This document shows, one piece after another, positions 45,127 to 54,225 of a stretch of 64,000 nt of DNA; the first letter of the stretch is position 1, and each line of letters opens with the position of its first letter. Below the pieces are notes generated by a model that saw nothing but the letters and a program-made list of their open reading frames with translations, had not been told where the DNA came from and ran no database searches. Origin of the DNA: Akkermansia sp. RCC_12PD (GTDB taxonomy: Bacteria > Verrucomicrobiota > Verrucomicrobiia > Verrucomicrobiales > Akkermansiaceae); NCBI RefSeq assembly GCF_036417355.1, contig NZ_CP143889.1, forward strand, positions 2,728,001 through 2,792,000, read 5' to 3'. Position numbers and translations under genes: made by a program.

Positions 45127-46443
45127 CTACATATCCTGAAGGCCGAATTTGAGCTCGGCTTCCGAAACCACCTGCCCGTTGACCAGGCAGCGCCCGGTAG
45201 CCTGCCCGATATTGCCGCGCATCTTGACAAGTTCCGCTTCAATGATCAGGGAATCTCCGGGGACGACGGGATGGCGGAACTTCACCTTGTCCGCACTCAT
45301 GAAGTAGCCGATCTTGCTGGCGTTTCCAGGCTGGCGCAGCATGAGGATGGAGGCCACCTGCGCCATGGCTTCCACCTGGAGCACGCCCGGCATGACCGGA
45401 TGGCCCGGGAAGTGGCCCTGGAAGAAGAGCTCGTTCATGGTGAGGTTTTTCAGGCCGCGGCACTTGGTTTCCCCCTCAAAGCCCACAATGCGGTCCACCA
45501 TCAGGAAAGGATAGCGGTGGGGCAGCAGGCTCATCACTTCATTGATGTCCAGCACGGCGTCCCCGTACGGCACGTTGACGGGGTTGGGCATAAGCTGAAG
45601 ATTGCGCTTGTGCTCCTTCTTGAGTTTGGCGGTGAGTTCCGTATTCGGGCCGTGCCCCGGCTTGATGGCGATCACGTGGCCCAGGATGGGCTTGCCGCAC
45701 AGGGACAGGTCCCCGATGAGGTCCATGGCCTTGTGCCGGGCGAATTCGTTGATGAAGCGCATGGGCTCCTTGCTCATGAGCTCCTCCCCGCGGATGACCA
45801 CGGCGTTTTCCAGGCTGCCGCCCTTGATCAGCCCTTTTTCCAGCAGCGGCTTGATGTCCTCGTAAAACGTGAAGGTGCGTGCGGGGGCCAGTTCCTTTTC
45901 ATAAGTCTCCGGTGTGATAACGGCGTCAAAATACTGCGTAATGCGGTTTTCCGGCCCCACGCAGGTGACGGAAACGCGGAACTGCTTGGAAGGCAGAATG
46001 GTCAGGATGGAGCCGCCCCGGGTTTCAATGGTCACGGCCTCTCGCACTTCCAGATAGCGGCGCGGGGCGTCCAGTTCCACAATGCCGGCGCTTTTGATCA
46101 ATTCCACGTAGGGAGCGGAAGAGCCGTCGCCGATGGGGGGTTCGTTGGCATCCATCTCAATGACGGCATTATCAATGCCCATGCCCGTCAGGGCGGAAAG
46201 GATATGTTCCACGGTGTGCACCTTTACGGAACCTTCCGCCAGGCTGGTGGCCCGTTCGACGGTCTGCACTTTTTCCACGTCCGCATTGATGAAGGGCTGG
46301 TCAGGCAAATCCACGCGGCGGAACTTGATGCCGAAGTCGGCGGCGGCCGGCTTCAGGGTCAGGGTGACGGGTTGTCCCGTATGCAGAGAAGTTCCGGCCA
46401 GGGAGGCCGGAGAGCCGACAGTTCTTTGGTTTCCACATGCCAT
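45127..46443 (-). CDS. lpxC-fabZ: Bifunctional LpxC-FabZ: UDP-3-O-acyl-GlcNAc deacetylase and 3-hydroxyacyl-ACP dehydratase
   Basis: A 438-residue fusion. Residues 1-about 280 are LpxC, the committed zinc enzyme of lipid A synthesis, with the metal motif HTVEH at 76-80 and a later His-Lys-x-x-Asp (RHKAMDLIGDL). Residues about 295-438 are FabZ of fatty-acid elongation, with LPHRYPFLMVDRI and GHFPGHPVMPGVLQVEAMAQ. Both act on 3-hydroxyacyl substrates, so fusion may balance the pools. Such fusions are known in Bacteroidota, Chlamydiae and relatives, which supports the taxonomic call. It shares a divergent region with the nucleotidyltransferase at 46588. Confidence 0.95.
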   Translation of the reverse strand: MACGNQRTVGSPASLAGTSLHTGQPVTLTLKPAAADFGIKFRRVDLPDQPFINADVEKVQTVERATSLAEGSVKVHTVEHILSALTGMGIDNAVIEMDANEPPIGDGSSAPYVELIKSAGIVELDAPRRYLEVREAVTIETRGGSILTILPSKQFRVSVTCVGPENRITQYFDAVITPETYEKELAPARTFTFYEDIKPLLEKGLIKGGSLENAVVIRGEELMSKEPMRFINEFARHKAMDLIGDLSLCGKPILGHVIAIKPGHGPNTELTAKLKKEHKRNLQLMPNPVNVPYGDAVLDINEVMSLLPHRYPFLMVDRIVGFEGETKCRGLKNLTMNELFFQGHFPGHPVMPGVLQVEAMAQVASILMLRQPGNASKIGYFMSADKVKFRHPVVPGDSLIIEAELVKMRGNIGQATGRCLVNGQVVSEAELKFGLQDM

Positions 46444-46587
46444 GCGGAAATGCTAGTGAATGAGACCCTGTTTGAAAAGCACGAAATCACCGATTTTCCT
46501 GTAAATTCAAGCTTTCCAGCGTGTCATCGGAAAAAGGGCGGAAAAAGGGCGCTTGAAAAAGCCCCTCTCTCCCATTAGTCATGACTC

Positions 46588-47499
46588 ATGCACATCACGG
46601 ACGGTTCCGGCACTTGCGGCATATCCCGCGCATTCATCCTCGGCGCCGGGCTGGGCACTCGCCTGCGGCCCCTGACCGGCATGCTGCCCAAGCCGCTGAT
46701 TCCCTTCTTTCATGAACCGCTCGTCCTGCACGCGATGCGCCGCTGCCACGAATGCGGCATCCGTGAATTCATCATCAACACCCACCATCTGGCGGACGCG
46801 TGGGACAGGGTTTTTCCGGAACGCTCCTGGAACGGCTGTCCCGTGCATTTCAGTCATGAGGCCGTGCTGCTGGATTCCGGCGGCGGCGTCAAGAAAATAG
46901 AACCCTGGGCCGCTGCGGACGAACCGCTTCTGGTGATGAACGGGGACACCGCCGCCACCTTCGACCTGCGCCGCGTGATAGCCGCCCACATGGAACGCCG
47001 CCCTGCCGTTACCCTGGCGCTCCGGACGGACGGAGACAAGCGGAACGTGGGGTTTGACGCCTCTTCCGGCCTGGTGACGGATATGAGGCACGCGCTGGGG
47101 CGGGATCTGGGAACCTGCCAGTTCACCGGAGCGTACTGCATGGAGCCGGAAGTGTTCGGACGCATCCCCGCGGACGAGGCCGTTTCCATCATTCCCGTTT
47201 TCCTGGACTACATCCGGGAAGGCCGCCTGCACGGCATTCTGGCGGACGATGGCCTGTGGATGGACATGGGAACGCCGGAATCCTACCTTCAGGCCCATTT
47301 GGACTTTTCCTCCCCCCTTCCGCGCATTCATCCGGAAGCGGTAATCTCCCACGGGTCTTCCGTGGACTCCGCCTGCGTGATCGGCCCCGGTGCCATTGTG
47401 GAGGAAGACTGCCGGCTGAATGGCTGCATCGTCTGGCCCGGGGCGCTGGTGCCTGCGGGAACCCGCGCGGAACGCCGCATTTTTTATCTTTCCCACTGA
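46588..47499 (+). CDS. Sugar-1-phosphate nucleotidyltransferase (MurU-like)
   Basis: A 303-residue NTP transferase. The nucleotide-binding start AFILGAGLGTRLRPLTGMLPKPLIP and the metal/substrate motif LVMNGDTAATFDL are typical of mannose-1-phosphate guanylyl- and MurNAc-1-phosphate uridylyltransferases. The C-terminal HPEAVISHGSSVDS region is a left-handed beta-helix start. Length and the compact form resemble MurU, used in muropeptide recycling, but mannose or glucose specificity is possible. The next gene starts 8 bases after its stop. Confidence 0.8.
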   Translation: MHITDGSGTCGISRAFILGAGLGTRLRPLTGMLPKPLIPFFHEPLVLHAMRRCHECGIREFIINTHHLADAWDRVFPERSWNGCPVHFSHEAVLLDSGGGVKKIEPWAAADEPLLVMNGDTAATFDLRRVIAAHMERRPAVTLALRTDGDKRNVGFDASSGLVTDMRHALGRDLGTCQFTGAYCMEPEVFGRIPADEAVSIIPVFLDYIREGRLHGILADDGLWMDMGTPESYLQAHLDFSSPLPRIHPEAVISHGSSVDSACVIGPGAIVEEDCRLNGCIVWPGALVPAGTRAERRIFYLSH

Positions 47500-47507
47500 T
47501 TGATCCG

Positions 47508-48260
47508 ATGAAGAATATTCTCCGCCTTCTTGCCCTGCTCCTGTGCGTTTCCGGCCTTGTTCACGCGGAACACCGCGTTTTTACGAAAAAGGACGGCTTC
47601 CTCTCCATGAGGGACAAACTGAACGTGTATTTTTTCCGGTCAGATACGCACCGCCTGCTGGTGCGCGACGAAGGCAGCGTGCAAACTCCCCGCTACGGCT
47701 CCCTGGACAAGGCCATGCGCAGGAGCCCGTGCGTGGCCGGGGTGAACGGGGGCTTCTTCGGCGCGGATGCGGCGGGGACTCCCCTGGGGCTGGTCGTCCA
47801 GGACGGCAAACGCCTTTTCCCGCTGGCCTCCGGCTCCTTTGCCGTGTCCGGGGTCGTTTACTCCGGGGGCAAAAACGGCCTGGAGCTGGTGCGCAGCTCC
47901 GTCCTTAAACGGATGAAAAGCCTCCCCACCATGCAGGTCGCCATCCAGGGCGGCCCCTTTCTGGTGGAAAACGGAACGGCCGTCAAAGGCCTGAACGCGG
48001 AAAAATCTACCTACCGCACTTTCATTGCTACGGACGGCGGCAAACGGTGGTGCATCGGCGTTTCTTCCTCACTGACGTTGAAGGAACTGGCGGAATGGCT
48101 GGCCGCTCCGGGAGCGCTGGGCGGCTTCAAGGTGAAGACGGCCCTGAATCTGGACGGAGGTTCCTCCTCCGCCTTCTGGTGCCATGAATCCGGCATCTCC
48201 TACCCTTCCTTCAAGCAGGTCAGGAATTATCTGGGGGTGGCTCCCCTGTCCGGACGATAA
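47508..48260 (+). CDS. Phosphodiester glycosidase (NAGPA)-family protein
   Basis: A 250-residue secreted protein with a signal peptide (MKNILRLLALLLCVSGLVHA). The motifs GVNGGFFGADAAGTPLGLVV and ALNLDGGSSSAFW belong to the phosphodiester alpha-GlcNAcase (NAGPA/DUF2233) family, whose members hydrolyse glycosyl phosphodiesters such as cell-wall or mannose-6-phosphate links. The substrate here may be a teichoic acid-like, capsule or host glycan bond. It starts 8 bases after the nucleotidyltransferase and its 3' end overlaps lnt on the opposite strand by 34 bases. Confidence 0.85.
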   Translation: MKNILRLLALLLCVSGLVHAEHRVFTKKDGFLSMRDKLNVYFFRSDTHRLLVRDEGSVQTPRYGSLDKAMRRSPCVAGVNGGFFGADAAGTPLGLVVQDGKRLFPLASGSFAVSGVVYSGGKNGLELVRSSVLKRMKSLPTMQVAIQGGPFLVENGTAVKGLNAEKSTYRTFIATDGGKRWCIGVSSSLTLKELAEWLAAPGALGGFKVKTALNLDGGSSSAFWCHESGISYPSFKQVRNYLGVAPLSGR

Positions 48261-50185
48261 ACGCCGTTGCGCACGCTCTCCTTTCCCGCTCCGCGGCCGC
48301 CCGCCAGAATTCTGCGTATCAGCAGGACCAGGAAAAGCAGGAAACAGGCCGGAATGGCCCAATCCCCCAGCATGGCGTACAGCGTCACCTCCGTACAGCC
48401 GGCAGGAAGTTTGGCGGTCATCACGCCCTTGGTGAAGGGGGAGCCGGAAGTATCCCGCAAATCCGCGATCACGGCTCCGTTGGGGCCCAGGGCCACGCTG
48501 ACGCCCGTATTGGCCGCCCGGATCATGGAGCGGCGCAACTCAATGCACCGGAAAGCCGCGTTGCGCCAATGCTGTTCGTTCGCCCAGGAACGGTTGAACC
48601 ATCCGTCATTGGTCACGTTCACCAGTACCTGGGGTTCCGGCCGCACGAAGCGGCGCACCCAGCTTCCCACCACGTCTTCAAAGCAGACCAGCGGAATCAC
48701 CCCTACCGTCACGGAACTGCCGGGACGGATAGGCACCGGCACGGGATTGGAGGAGGTGCCCGGCGTATAATTCATCCCCATGGCCGTTCCAGCCGAGGCT
48801 TCAAAGGCTTTTTCCAGGAACGGAAACGTCTCCCGCATGGGAATGTATTCTCCGAAGGGAACCAGAATGGACTTGGCGAAGGGGATGGCTGTGGAATAAT
48901 CCCCTTCAAAGACGGTCAGGCAGTTGTAGGCGCGCGCCACGCGGCCTTCGTCGGAAAGATAAATATCGTCCGTGCCCGTCAGCAGGATAAAATTGCAAAC
49001 CCTGTCGCGGATAGCCTGGACGTACTCTTCCTCCGCGCTCAGGAAATTGACGTTGTCCTGCCCCGGAAACCTTTCCCCCGTGGAATCCCGGTAAAACGTG
49101 GAGATGGGGAAGGAACTCTCCGGCCAGATCACCCAGGCGGGCATCTCCAGGGAGGTCTCCGTCCCTTCCCGGGCGGACCGTTCCAGCGCTTTTTCCTGGA
49201 GTTCCAGCATCCCCTGCTCCGTCGTTTCCAGCAATTCCCGGTAAATGTTTTCCCTGTTGGCCGCATCCCACTTTTCCTTCTGGCTCAGGTTTAACTGGAC
49301 AGTCATGACGGGAATGGTGAAAGCCCCCTTTCCGGTGGAAACGTCGGAAAGGGGCGCGTAGCGCGCCGTCCACTGCACGCCGATGACGAACATGCCCAGC
49401 AGAACCGCCACAAGCATGAAGAAATCCCACGGCACGGACCTTCTGCCTTCATGCATCACCATGGTTCCCGCACGGCGGCAGACGCGCCACAGCCAGATGG
49501 AAAACACGGCGGGAATGAAAGCGAGGGCCGTCACGCCGAAGTATTCCGCCCATTGGGCCAGAGGATTCCCGTACAGGGCCACCCCCAGGTTGTTCCAGTT
49601 GAAGCCCGGGATCATCCAGCCCCTCAGCCATTCCAGGCATACCCACAGGGAGGCCCCCGCCAGCGCCGCCGCGGCGCTGGGCGCCATGTCGCGCATGGCC
49701 CACTCCTTCCAGGCGCGCCTGCGTTCCGCGGGCGGAAGCTGCGCGTCAGGCAGCGGGAGCCGTTCCGGACGGAACCGGGTTCCCATCACCAGGCCCCAGA
49801 TGCCGGGAAACAGGCCCCCGTAAAAAAGAATCAGCGGGATGTAGCCGAGCGTGCTCACCTCATTGATCCACCACAGGGAAATGCCGAAAAACACGACTCC
49901 GCATGTCCATCCGTACAGAAAATACGCCAAACCGCCGCGCTTCCCTTCGCGCCGGGGGCCGTACCACAGGGCCGTCAGCAGGGGCAGAAGCGCTATCCAG
50001 ACGCAGCCGCTCCAGTCCACCGGAATAAAGGAACAGGCCATAAGCGCCCCGGAAAGGGCGGACAGCAGGAAGGCGGCCCACAGGGGGAGGGCGCGAGGGG
50101 TGGATCGTGGAACGGCATGCATCGTGGAATAGGGGAAAAAACAAAGTCTTTTCAGCGGAAAAGGCGCTCCGGCATTCTTCCTCAT
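48227..50185 (-). CDS. lnt: Apolipoprotein N-acyltransferase
   Basis: A 652-residue inner-membrane enzyme that adds the third acyl chain to the N-terminal cysteine of lipoproteins. Membrane helices fill about residues 30-260; the periplasmic nitrilase-like domain follows with the catalytic Glu (WPESSFPISTFY), Lys (SILVPFGEYIPM) and Cys in PLVCFEDVVG. A last helix is near the C-terminus. An internal ATG at 50122 is an alternative start. It is longer than the E. coli enzyme (512) because of the loop near residues 120-160 and others. The LSSC lipoprotein in this window is a potential substrate. Confidence 0.9.
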   Translation of the reverse strand: MRKNAGAPFPLKRLCFFPYSTMHAVPRSTPRALPLWAAFLLSALSGALMACSFIPVDWSGCVWIALLPLLTALWYGPRREGKRGGLAYFLYGWTCGVVFFGISLWWINEVSTLGYIPLILFYGGLFPGIWGLVMGTRFRPERLPLPDAQLPPAERRRAWKEWAMRDMAPSAAAALAGASLWVCLEWLRGWMIPGFNWNNLGVALYGNPLAQWAEYFGVTALAFIPAVFSIWLWRVCRRAGTMVMHEGRRSVPWDFFMLVAVLLGMFVIGVQWTARYAPLSDVSTGKGAFTIPVMTVQLNLSQKEKWDAANRENIYRELLETTEQGMLELQEKALERSAREGTETSLEMPAWVIWPESSFPISTFYRDSTGERFPGQDNVNFLSAEEEYVQAIRDRVCNFILLTGTDDIYLSDEGRVARAYNCLTVFEGDYSTAIPFAKSILVPFGEYIPMRETFPFLEKAFEASAGTAMGMNYTPGTSSNPVPVPIRPGSSVTVGVIPLVCFEDVVGSWVRRFVRPEPQVLVNVTNDGWFNRSWANEQHWRNAAFRCIELRRSMIRAANTGVSVALGPNGAVIADLRDTSGSPFTKGVMTAKLPAGCTEVTLYAMLGDWAIPACFLLFLVLLIRRILAGGRGAGKESVRNGVYRPDRGATPR

Positions 50186-50272
50186 GCTGACTCATTCCTG
50201 CAACAAAAAAGATTGCAAAATTCAGTCAAATGCGGAAATAGTTAGCCCAGTTCATACAACCCATCCATACAT

Positions 50273-50506
50273 ATGGCAGATATAGACGAAAAGACACCAT
50301 TAAACGTCCCCGGCAAGTTTTACGTGGACAGTTCCTGCATCGACTGCGACCTTTGCCGCGAAACCGCTCCGGAAAACTTTGGCCGCGACGAAGACGAGGG
50401 CGTATCCTACGTCAAGAAGCAGCCGGACAATGAAACCGAACTGGAAGCCTGCGTGGAAGCCCTGGAAGGCTGCCCTGTGGAAGCCATCGGCGACGACGGC
50501 GAATAA
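50273..50506 (+). CDS. Small ferredoxin, single [4Fe-4S] type
   Basis: A 77-residue acidic ferredoxin. Ligands are CIDCDLC at residues 22-28 and the CP at residue 67 (EGCPVEAI), which fits one cubane cluster. The APENF segment after the first three cysteines is typical of such proteins in anaerobes. It probably carries electrons for fermentative enzymes. It is divergent from lnt and followed by a terminator and a dciA-like gene. Confidence 0.9.
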   Translation: MADIDEKTPLNVPGKFYVDSSCIDCDLCRETAPENFGRDEDEGVSYVKKQPDNETELEACVEALEGCPVEAIGDDGE

Positions 50507-50529
50507 TTCATTTTCTTGCCACCTTACAG

Positions 50530-50570
50530 CGCCCGGGCTTGTGAACAGACACGCTCCGGGCGTTTTTCTT
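50530..50570 (+). terminator. Terminator after the ferredoxin gene
   Basis: CGCCCGG and CCGGGCG form a 7-base stem around a long loop, followed by TTTTTCTTT, about 25 bases after the ferredoxin stop. Confidence 0.8.
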
Positions 50571-50599
50571 TAAAAGGCCCCCTTTTTTCCTTCCCTCCC

Positions 50600-51043
50600 A
50601 TGATTCCGCCCTGGTCAGCCTATGTTCCCGACAGGGACCGGCCCGATCCCCATGCCTCCCCCATCCGGTACGACTACCTTTCCCGGGATGAGCAGGAGGT
50701 GCGTCAGGCCCTTGCGGACTGGTTCCAGGCCGTTCCGGTGTTCAGTGAAACGCGCAATGTCCATACGGCGGAATCCCTGCTGGGGGCCATCCTCTCCAAA
50801 CTGCCCCTGGATGAAGAAGGCATGGACCCGGAACTTCTCCGGAAAGGCTGGATGGCCGCGGCAGGGCCGTTTCTGGGAAAGCAGGCCTGCCTGGTATCCC
50901 TCGTCAAGGGCGTGGCGACAGTCCAGGTCATTCAGCCTGCCATGCGCTACCATCTCCAGCAGTGGCAGGGAGCCCTTCTGGGAAAACTGAAGGAGCAATT
51001 CGGAAAAGACGCCGTCCATTCCATCCGCATACGGATAGGATAA
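50600..51043 (+). CDS. DciA-like (DUF721) protein
   Basis: A 147-residue protein. The central part (GWMAAAGPFLGKQACLVSLVKGVATVQV) and the last strands (LLGKLKEQFGKDAVHSIRIRIG) match the DUF721/DciA family, which loads the replicative helicase in bacteria lacking DnaC/DnaI. The Trp-rich and basic features are moderate, so helicase loading is likely but unproven. The start at 50600 fits the family; the frame is open upstream only through the terminator. Confidence 0.75.
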   Translation: MIPPWSAYVPDRDRPDPHASPIRYDYLSRDEQEVRQALADWFQAVPVFSETRNVHTAESLLGAILSKLPLDEEGMDPELLRKGWMAAAGPFLGKQACLVSLVKGVATVQVIQPAMRYHLQQWQGALLGKLKEQFGKDAVHSIRIRIG

Positions 51044-51387
51044 TTTTTTCGACGAACGGTTTTTCTTTTATTAATCTATTGATTTCATTGCGTTAACGGA
51101 GATTGAATTGTATTTCAGGATTTATAATCCGCTGTCAAATGGATTTTTCTCTTTCCTGATTTATGGTCAGGATCTTTTCTCCATTTCCCATGGCTTCCCG
51201 AAATATGAAAGCCACAGAAAAAATAATGTTGGATATTTTCGCTATTATATTTCTATAAGTCAATTAAGTTAATTTATCTTGTTGGCATTTCTATAGCGGA
51301 TTATAAATTCTATAACGTTTTCGTGAACAAAGCGAAATTCGCGCCGGGTGGCGCGGGCTTTTGCTTTCTAATAGCAGTGATATACAG
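51044..51387. other. AT-rich intergenic region with hairpin
   Basis: It holds no gene. A CGCGCC-GGGT-GGCGCG hairpin (51340-51355) followed by GGCTTTTGC lies in the leader of the next gene. A promoter candidate is described separately. Confidence 0.45.
51279..51307 (+). promoter_or_regulatory. Candidate promoter of the PEP-CTERM gene
   Basis: TTGTTG (51279-51284) and TATAAA (51302-51307) are spaced by 17 bases within a strongly AT-rich tract. The predicted leader of about 75 bases contains a GC hairpin at 51340-51355. Confidence 0.5.
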
Positions 51388-52140
51388 ATGAAAACGATTC
51401 TCTTTCCGGCATTATTCACAGCGACAGTACTATCAGCACATGGAGCGGAAATCTGGAGTTCCCTGGACGGAATCATTCCGGAGCTGAAGATGGCGGAGAC
51501 CTCCATCTCCCGCATTGATTATTCCTCCGGAGGTGCTCTGATTGCGAATGGAGGGCCCTCCGCAGACGCCGTGCAGTCCGTCCTTGGCTCCCTGGATGCG
51601 GGATGGTATTCCGGCAATAAGAATAGAGATACCGGTACGCTTGCCTCCGTGACGGCGGATGGCGCTACCAATCTGATTTCCGCCAGCGGCGCAGGTGGCG
51701 GATTTACAGCCGTCAAATTTCATGAATTGTCCTCCAACACCATATCCGGATATGAAGCGCTGAGGATTTCCTTTGATACGGGCGGCCTTTTCGAAACCAG
51801 CAGGACGGGCCAGCCTCAAAATTTCAGTCTGTGGTACAGTCTGGGAGGAGAGGGGGATTCTCTTTTCCAGGTTGGGTCTACGATTTCCGGCTCGGCGGGA
51901 GACGTCAGCAACAAATCCTATAGCTGGACAATTTCCAAAGACGATTACAGCAATTTGTTTGACCAGGGAGCCACTTTTTATCTGGTGATGAATACCGGCG
52001 TTCTCGACAGCAGCTACGCTTACCAGGAGCTTGCCGTAAAAAATTTCCGCATGGAGGGCCTCACGGTTCCGGAACCTTCCTCGGCCGCTATCGCATTGCT
52101 CGGAGGGCTGGGAAGCCTGTGCCTGAGGAGAAAGAGGTGA
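51388..52140 (+). CDS. PEP-CTERM sorted secreted protein
   Basis: A 250-residue protein with a signal peptide (MKTILFPALFTATVLSAHG), a beta-rich Ser/Gly/Asp-rich body with no recognised domain, and a C-terminal PEP-CTERM tail at 226-250: VPEPSS, a hydrophobic helix, then RRKR. Such tails direct processing and surface attachment by exosortase EpsH-like enzymes, none of which is in the window. The body could bind glycans, given the hexosaminidase and sulfatase that follow, but no motif shows it. Confidence 0.8.
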   Translation: MKTILFPALFTATVLSAHGAEIWSSLDGIIPELKMAETSISRIDYSSGGALIANGGPSADAVQSVLGSLDAGWYSGNKNRDTGTLASVTADGATNLISASGAGGGFTAVKFHELSSNTISGYEALRISFDTGGLFETSRTGQPQNFSLWYSLGGEGDSLFQVGSTISGSAGDVSNKSYSWTISKDDYSNLFDQGATFYLVMNTGVLDSSYAYQELAVKNFRMEGLTVPEPSSAAIALLGGLGSLCLRRKR

Positions 52141-52198
52141 TAATGCTGCAGGAACCGGAACATCCCTAAATCCGGAATTTTGCTTCATTTTAAGTTTG

Positions 52199-54205
52199 AT
52201 GAAAGACAGTTCCTCGTTTAAGTGTAGTAATATTATGCGATTAGCTCCTTCCCTCCTTTTGCTGGCATCAGGCTTAATGCTCTGTTTCCCTTCTTCCTAC
52301 GGTGACTGGACTTCCCCGCACCCCCTGCAGCAGGAAAAAGCCGCGCCTGTGCCCCTCATTCCCTTCCCGTCCCAGGTGGACTGGAAAACGGGGAAATGCC
52401 CTAAAAAGGCTCCCGTTTCCGTGAAAAAGAACGCAGCCCTGGCCAAGACTCTGGGCAAGGAAGGCTACGAGCTCCAGGTCCGCCCCGGCGGCATTCTGAT
52501 CAGGGCCGCCACGGACGCAGGCGTTTTTTATGCCCGCAGGACGCTGGACCAGCTGGGAGCCGGAGGGGACTATCCGTGCTGCGACATCAAGGACAGCCCG
52601 GCGTTCGCCATCCGCGCCTTCATGCATGACGTAGGTCGCAATTTCCGTCCCATTGAGACCCTGAAGGCGGATATTGACGAAATGGCCCGACTGAAAATGA
52701 ATGCCTTCCACTGGCACCTGACGGACTACCCCGCATGGCGCATCCAGTGCAAGAAGTACCCCGTTTTGAATGATCCCTCCAAGAGGATCAAGGGTCGGGA
52801 CGTCAACGACACCTACACCTACGACCAGATACGGGACCTGTTTCGCTACGCCAAAAAACGGCACATCCTGATTATTCCGGAAATTGACATGCCGGGGCAC
52901 AGCACCTATTTCAAAAACTGCTTCGGCTTCCCGATGCACGATCCCCGGGGCATCAAGATTCTGGAGGAACTGCTGGAAGAATTCTGCCGGGAAATTCCGG
53001 CGGAGATGTCCCCCTACCTACACATCGGCGCGGATGAAATCCATATCCCCAACGGGAAGCAGTTTGCGGACCGGATGGCGGCCAAGGTCAAATCCTTGGG
53101 ACGCCAACCCATCCAGTGGGCGGGCAACAATGACCTGCCCGTTTCCGGAGACAGCTACGCCCAGTTGTGGAATGATGAGAATTCCGTAGGATTGCCGGAC
53201 CCCGCCAAGCAGAAGAATCCCTATTTTGATTCCACGGCAGGCTACATCAATTCTTTTGACCCCGGCATCCTGGTGCGCAGGAATTTCTTCCGCCAGCCCT
53301 GCGGAACGGCAAAGAGCGACGACCACTCTCTGGGCGTCATCCAGTGCCTGTGGCCGGATACCCGGGTGGAGGACAAGAAGAACATCCCCATCCAGAACCC
53401 CCAGTGGCCCGCCATGTTCGCCATGGCTGAACGCAGCTGGAAGGGCATTCCGGAGGACGGCTCCCGCTTTGCCGGCAAACTGCCGGAGAAAGATACGGAG
53501 GCTTACCAGGCCTTCGCCCTGTTTGAAAAACGCATGGAAGCCCTGGCCGGAAACAAGCCCTTCCCCTACTGGCGGGATTCCTTTGTGGAATGGACCGTGT
53601 TCGGCCCCGTTCCGAAGGACAGGCAGGAGGAAGTGAGGAACGGGCTGCTGGCGGGGAAATCCCCCGCGGGACTGGAGCCGGTCCAGGCGCGCGGCGGCAA
53701 TCTGTACTTCCGCACCCGTGCGGGAGCGGAAGGCCTGTTCTCCAAAGTAAAGCCGGGAAACACCGCCTGGGCGGAGACGACTTTTTACGCGCCCAGGGCG
53801 GGCACCATGTACGCCATGGTGGGGTTCGACGCTCCGGCCCGCTCCACGCGGCGCTGCTCCGGGGTTCCGGCTGCCGGGGAGTGGTCCCAGTGCGGTACCA
53901 GGATATGGGTGAACGGCAAGGAAGTAAAAAACCCCCAGACTTACAAGCTGGCAGGCCAGCGGCGTTATGAAAAGCACACCTGGAATTCTCCCGCCAATGA
54001 AATATCCTTTGACAATGAGGAGTTCTGGTGGGCGCGTCCTCCGGTTCCCTTTCAGGTAAAGGCCGGGGAAAATAAAATCCTGATTGAACAGCCGTACACG
54101 GGAAGCTTCCAGTCATGGGGCGTCAGCTTCATTCCGGTGAAAAAGTCGGGAGACCGCTGGATTGCCGACCCAAGCTATTATATCAAGCCCAAGGGAGAAA
54201 AATAG
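52199..54205 (+). CDS. GH20 beta-N-acetylhexosaminidase, secreted
   Basis: A 668-residue glycosidase that removes terminal GlcNAc or GalNAc from glycans such as mucin O-chains. A signal region ends near FPSSYG (residues 13-35). The N-terminal GH20b-like domain precedes the TIM barrel, where the catalytic pair Asp279-Glu280 lies in HIGADEIH, with NAFHWHLTDYPAW and MPGHS motifs as expected. The last 150 residues form a further beta domain. The alternative start 52235 directly begins MRLAPSLLLLAS. It is 20 bases upstream of the sulfatase, a pair suited to sulfated mucin glycans. Confidence 0.93.
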   Translation: MKDSSSFKCSNIMRLAPSLLLLASGLMLCFPSSYGDWTSPHPLQQEKAAPVPLIPFPSQVDWKTGKCPKKAPVSVKKNAALAKTLGKEGYELQVRPGGILIRAATDAGVFYARRTLDQLGAGGDYPCCDIKDSPAFAIRAFMHDVGRNFRPIETLKADIDEMARLKMNAFHWHLTDYPAWRIQCKKYPVLNDPSKRIKGRDVNDTYTYDQIRDLFRYAKKRHILIIPEIDMPGHSTYFKNCFGFPMHDPRGIKILEELLEEFCREIPAEMSPYLHIGADEIHIPNGKQFADRMAAKVKSLGRQPIQWAGNNDLPVSGDSYAQLWNDENSVGLPDPAKQKNPYFDSTAGYINSFDPGILVRRNFFRQPCGTAKSDDHSLGVIQCLWPDTRVEDKKNIPIQNPQWPAMFAMAERSWKGIPEDGSRFAGKLPEKDTEAYQAFALFEKRMEALAGNKPFPYWRDSFVEWTVFGPVPKDRQEEVRNGLLAGKSPAGLEPVQARGGNLYFRTRAGAEGLFSKVKPGNTAWAETTFYAPRAGTMYAMVGFDAPARSTRRCSGVPAAGEWSQCGTRIWVNGKEVKNPQTYKLAGQRRYEKHTWNSPANEISFDNEEFWWARPPVPFQVKAGENKILIEQPYTGSFQSWGVSFIPVKKSGDRWIADPSYYIKPKGEK

Positions 54206-54225
54206 AATTCCGTCTTTCCACTGCA

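Noticed and set aside
45055-46578. A 507-codon plus-strand frame
   Set aside because: Antisense shadow of lpxC-fabZ.
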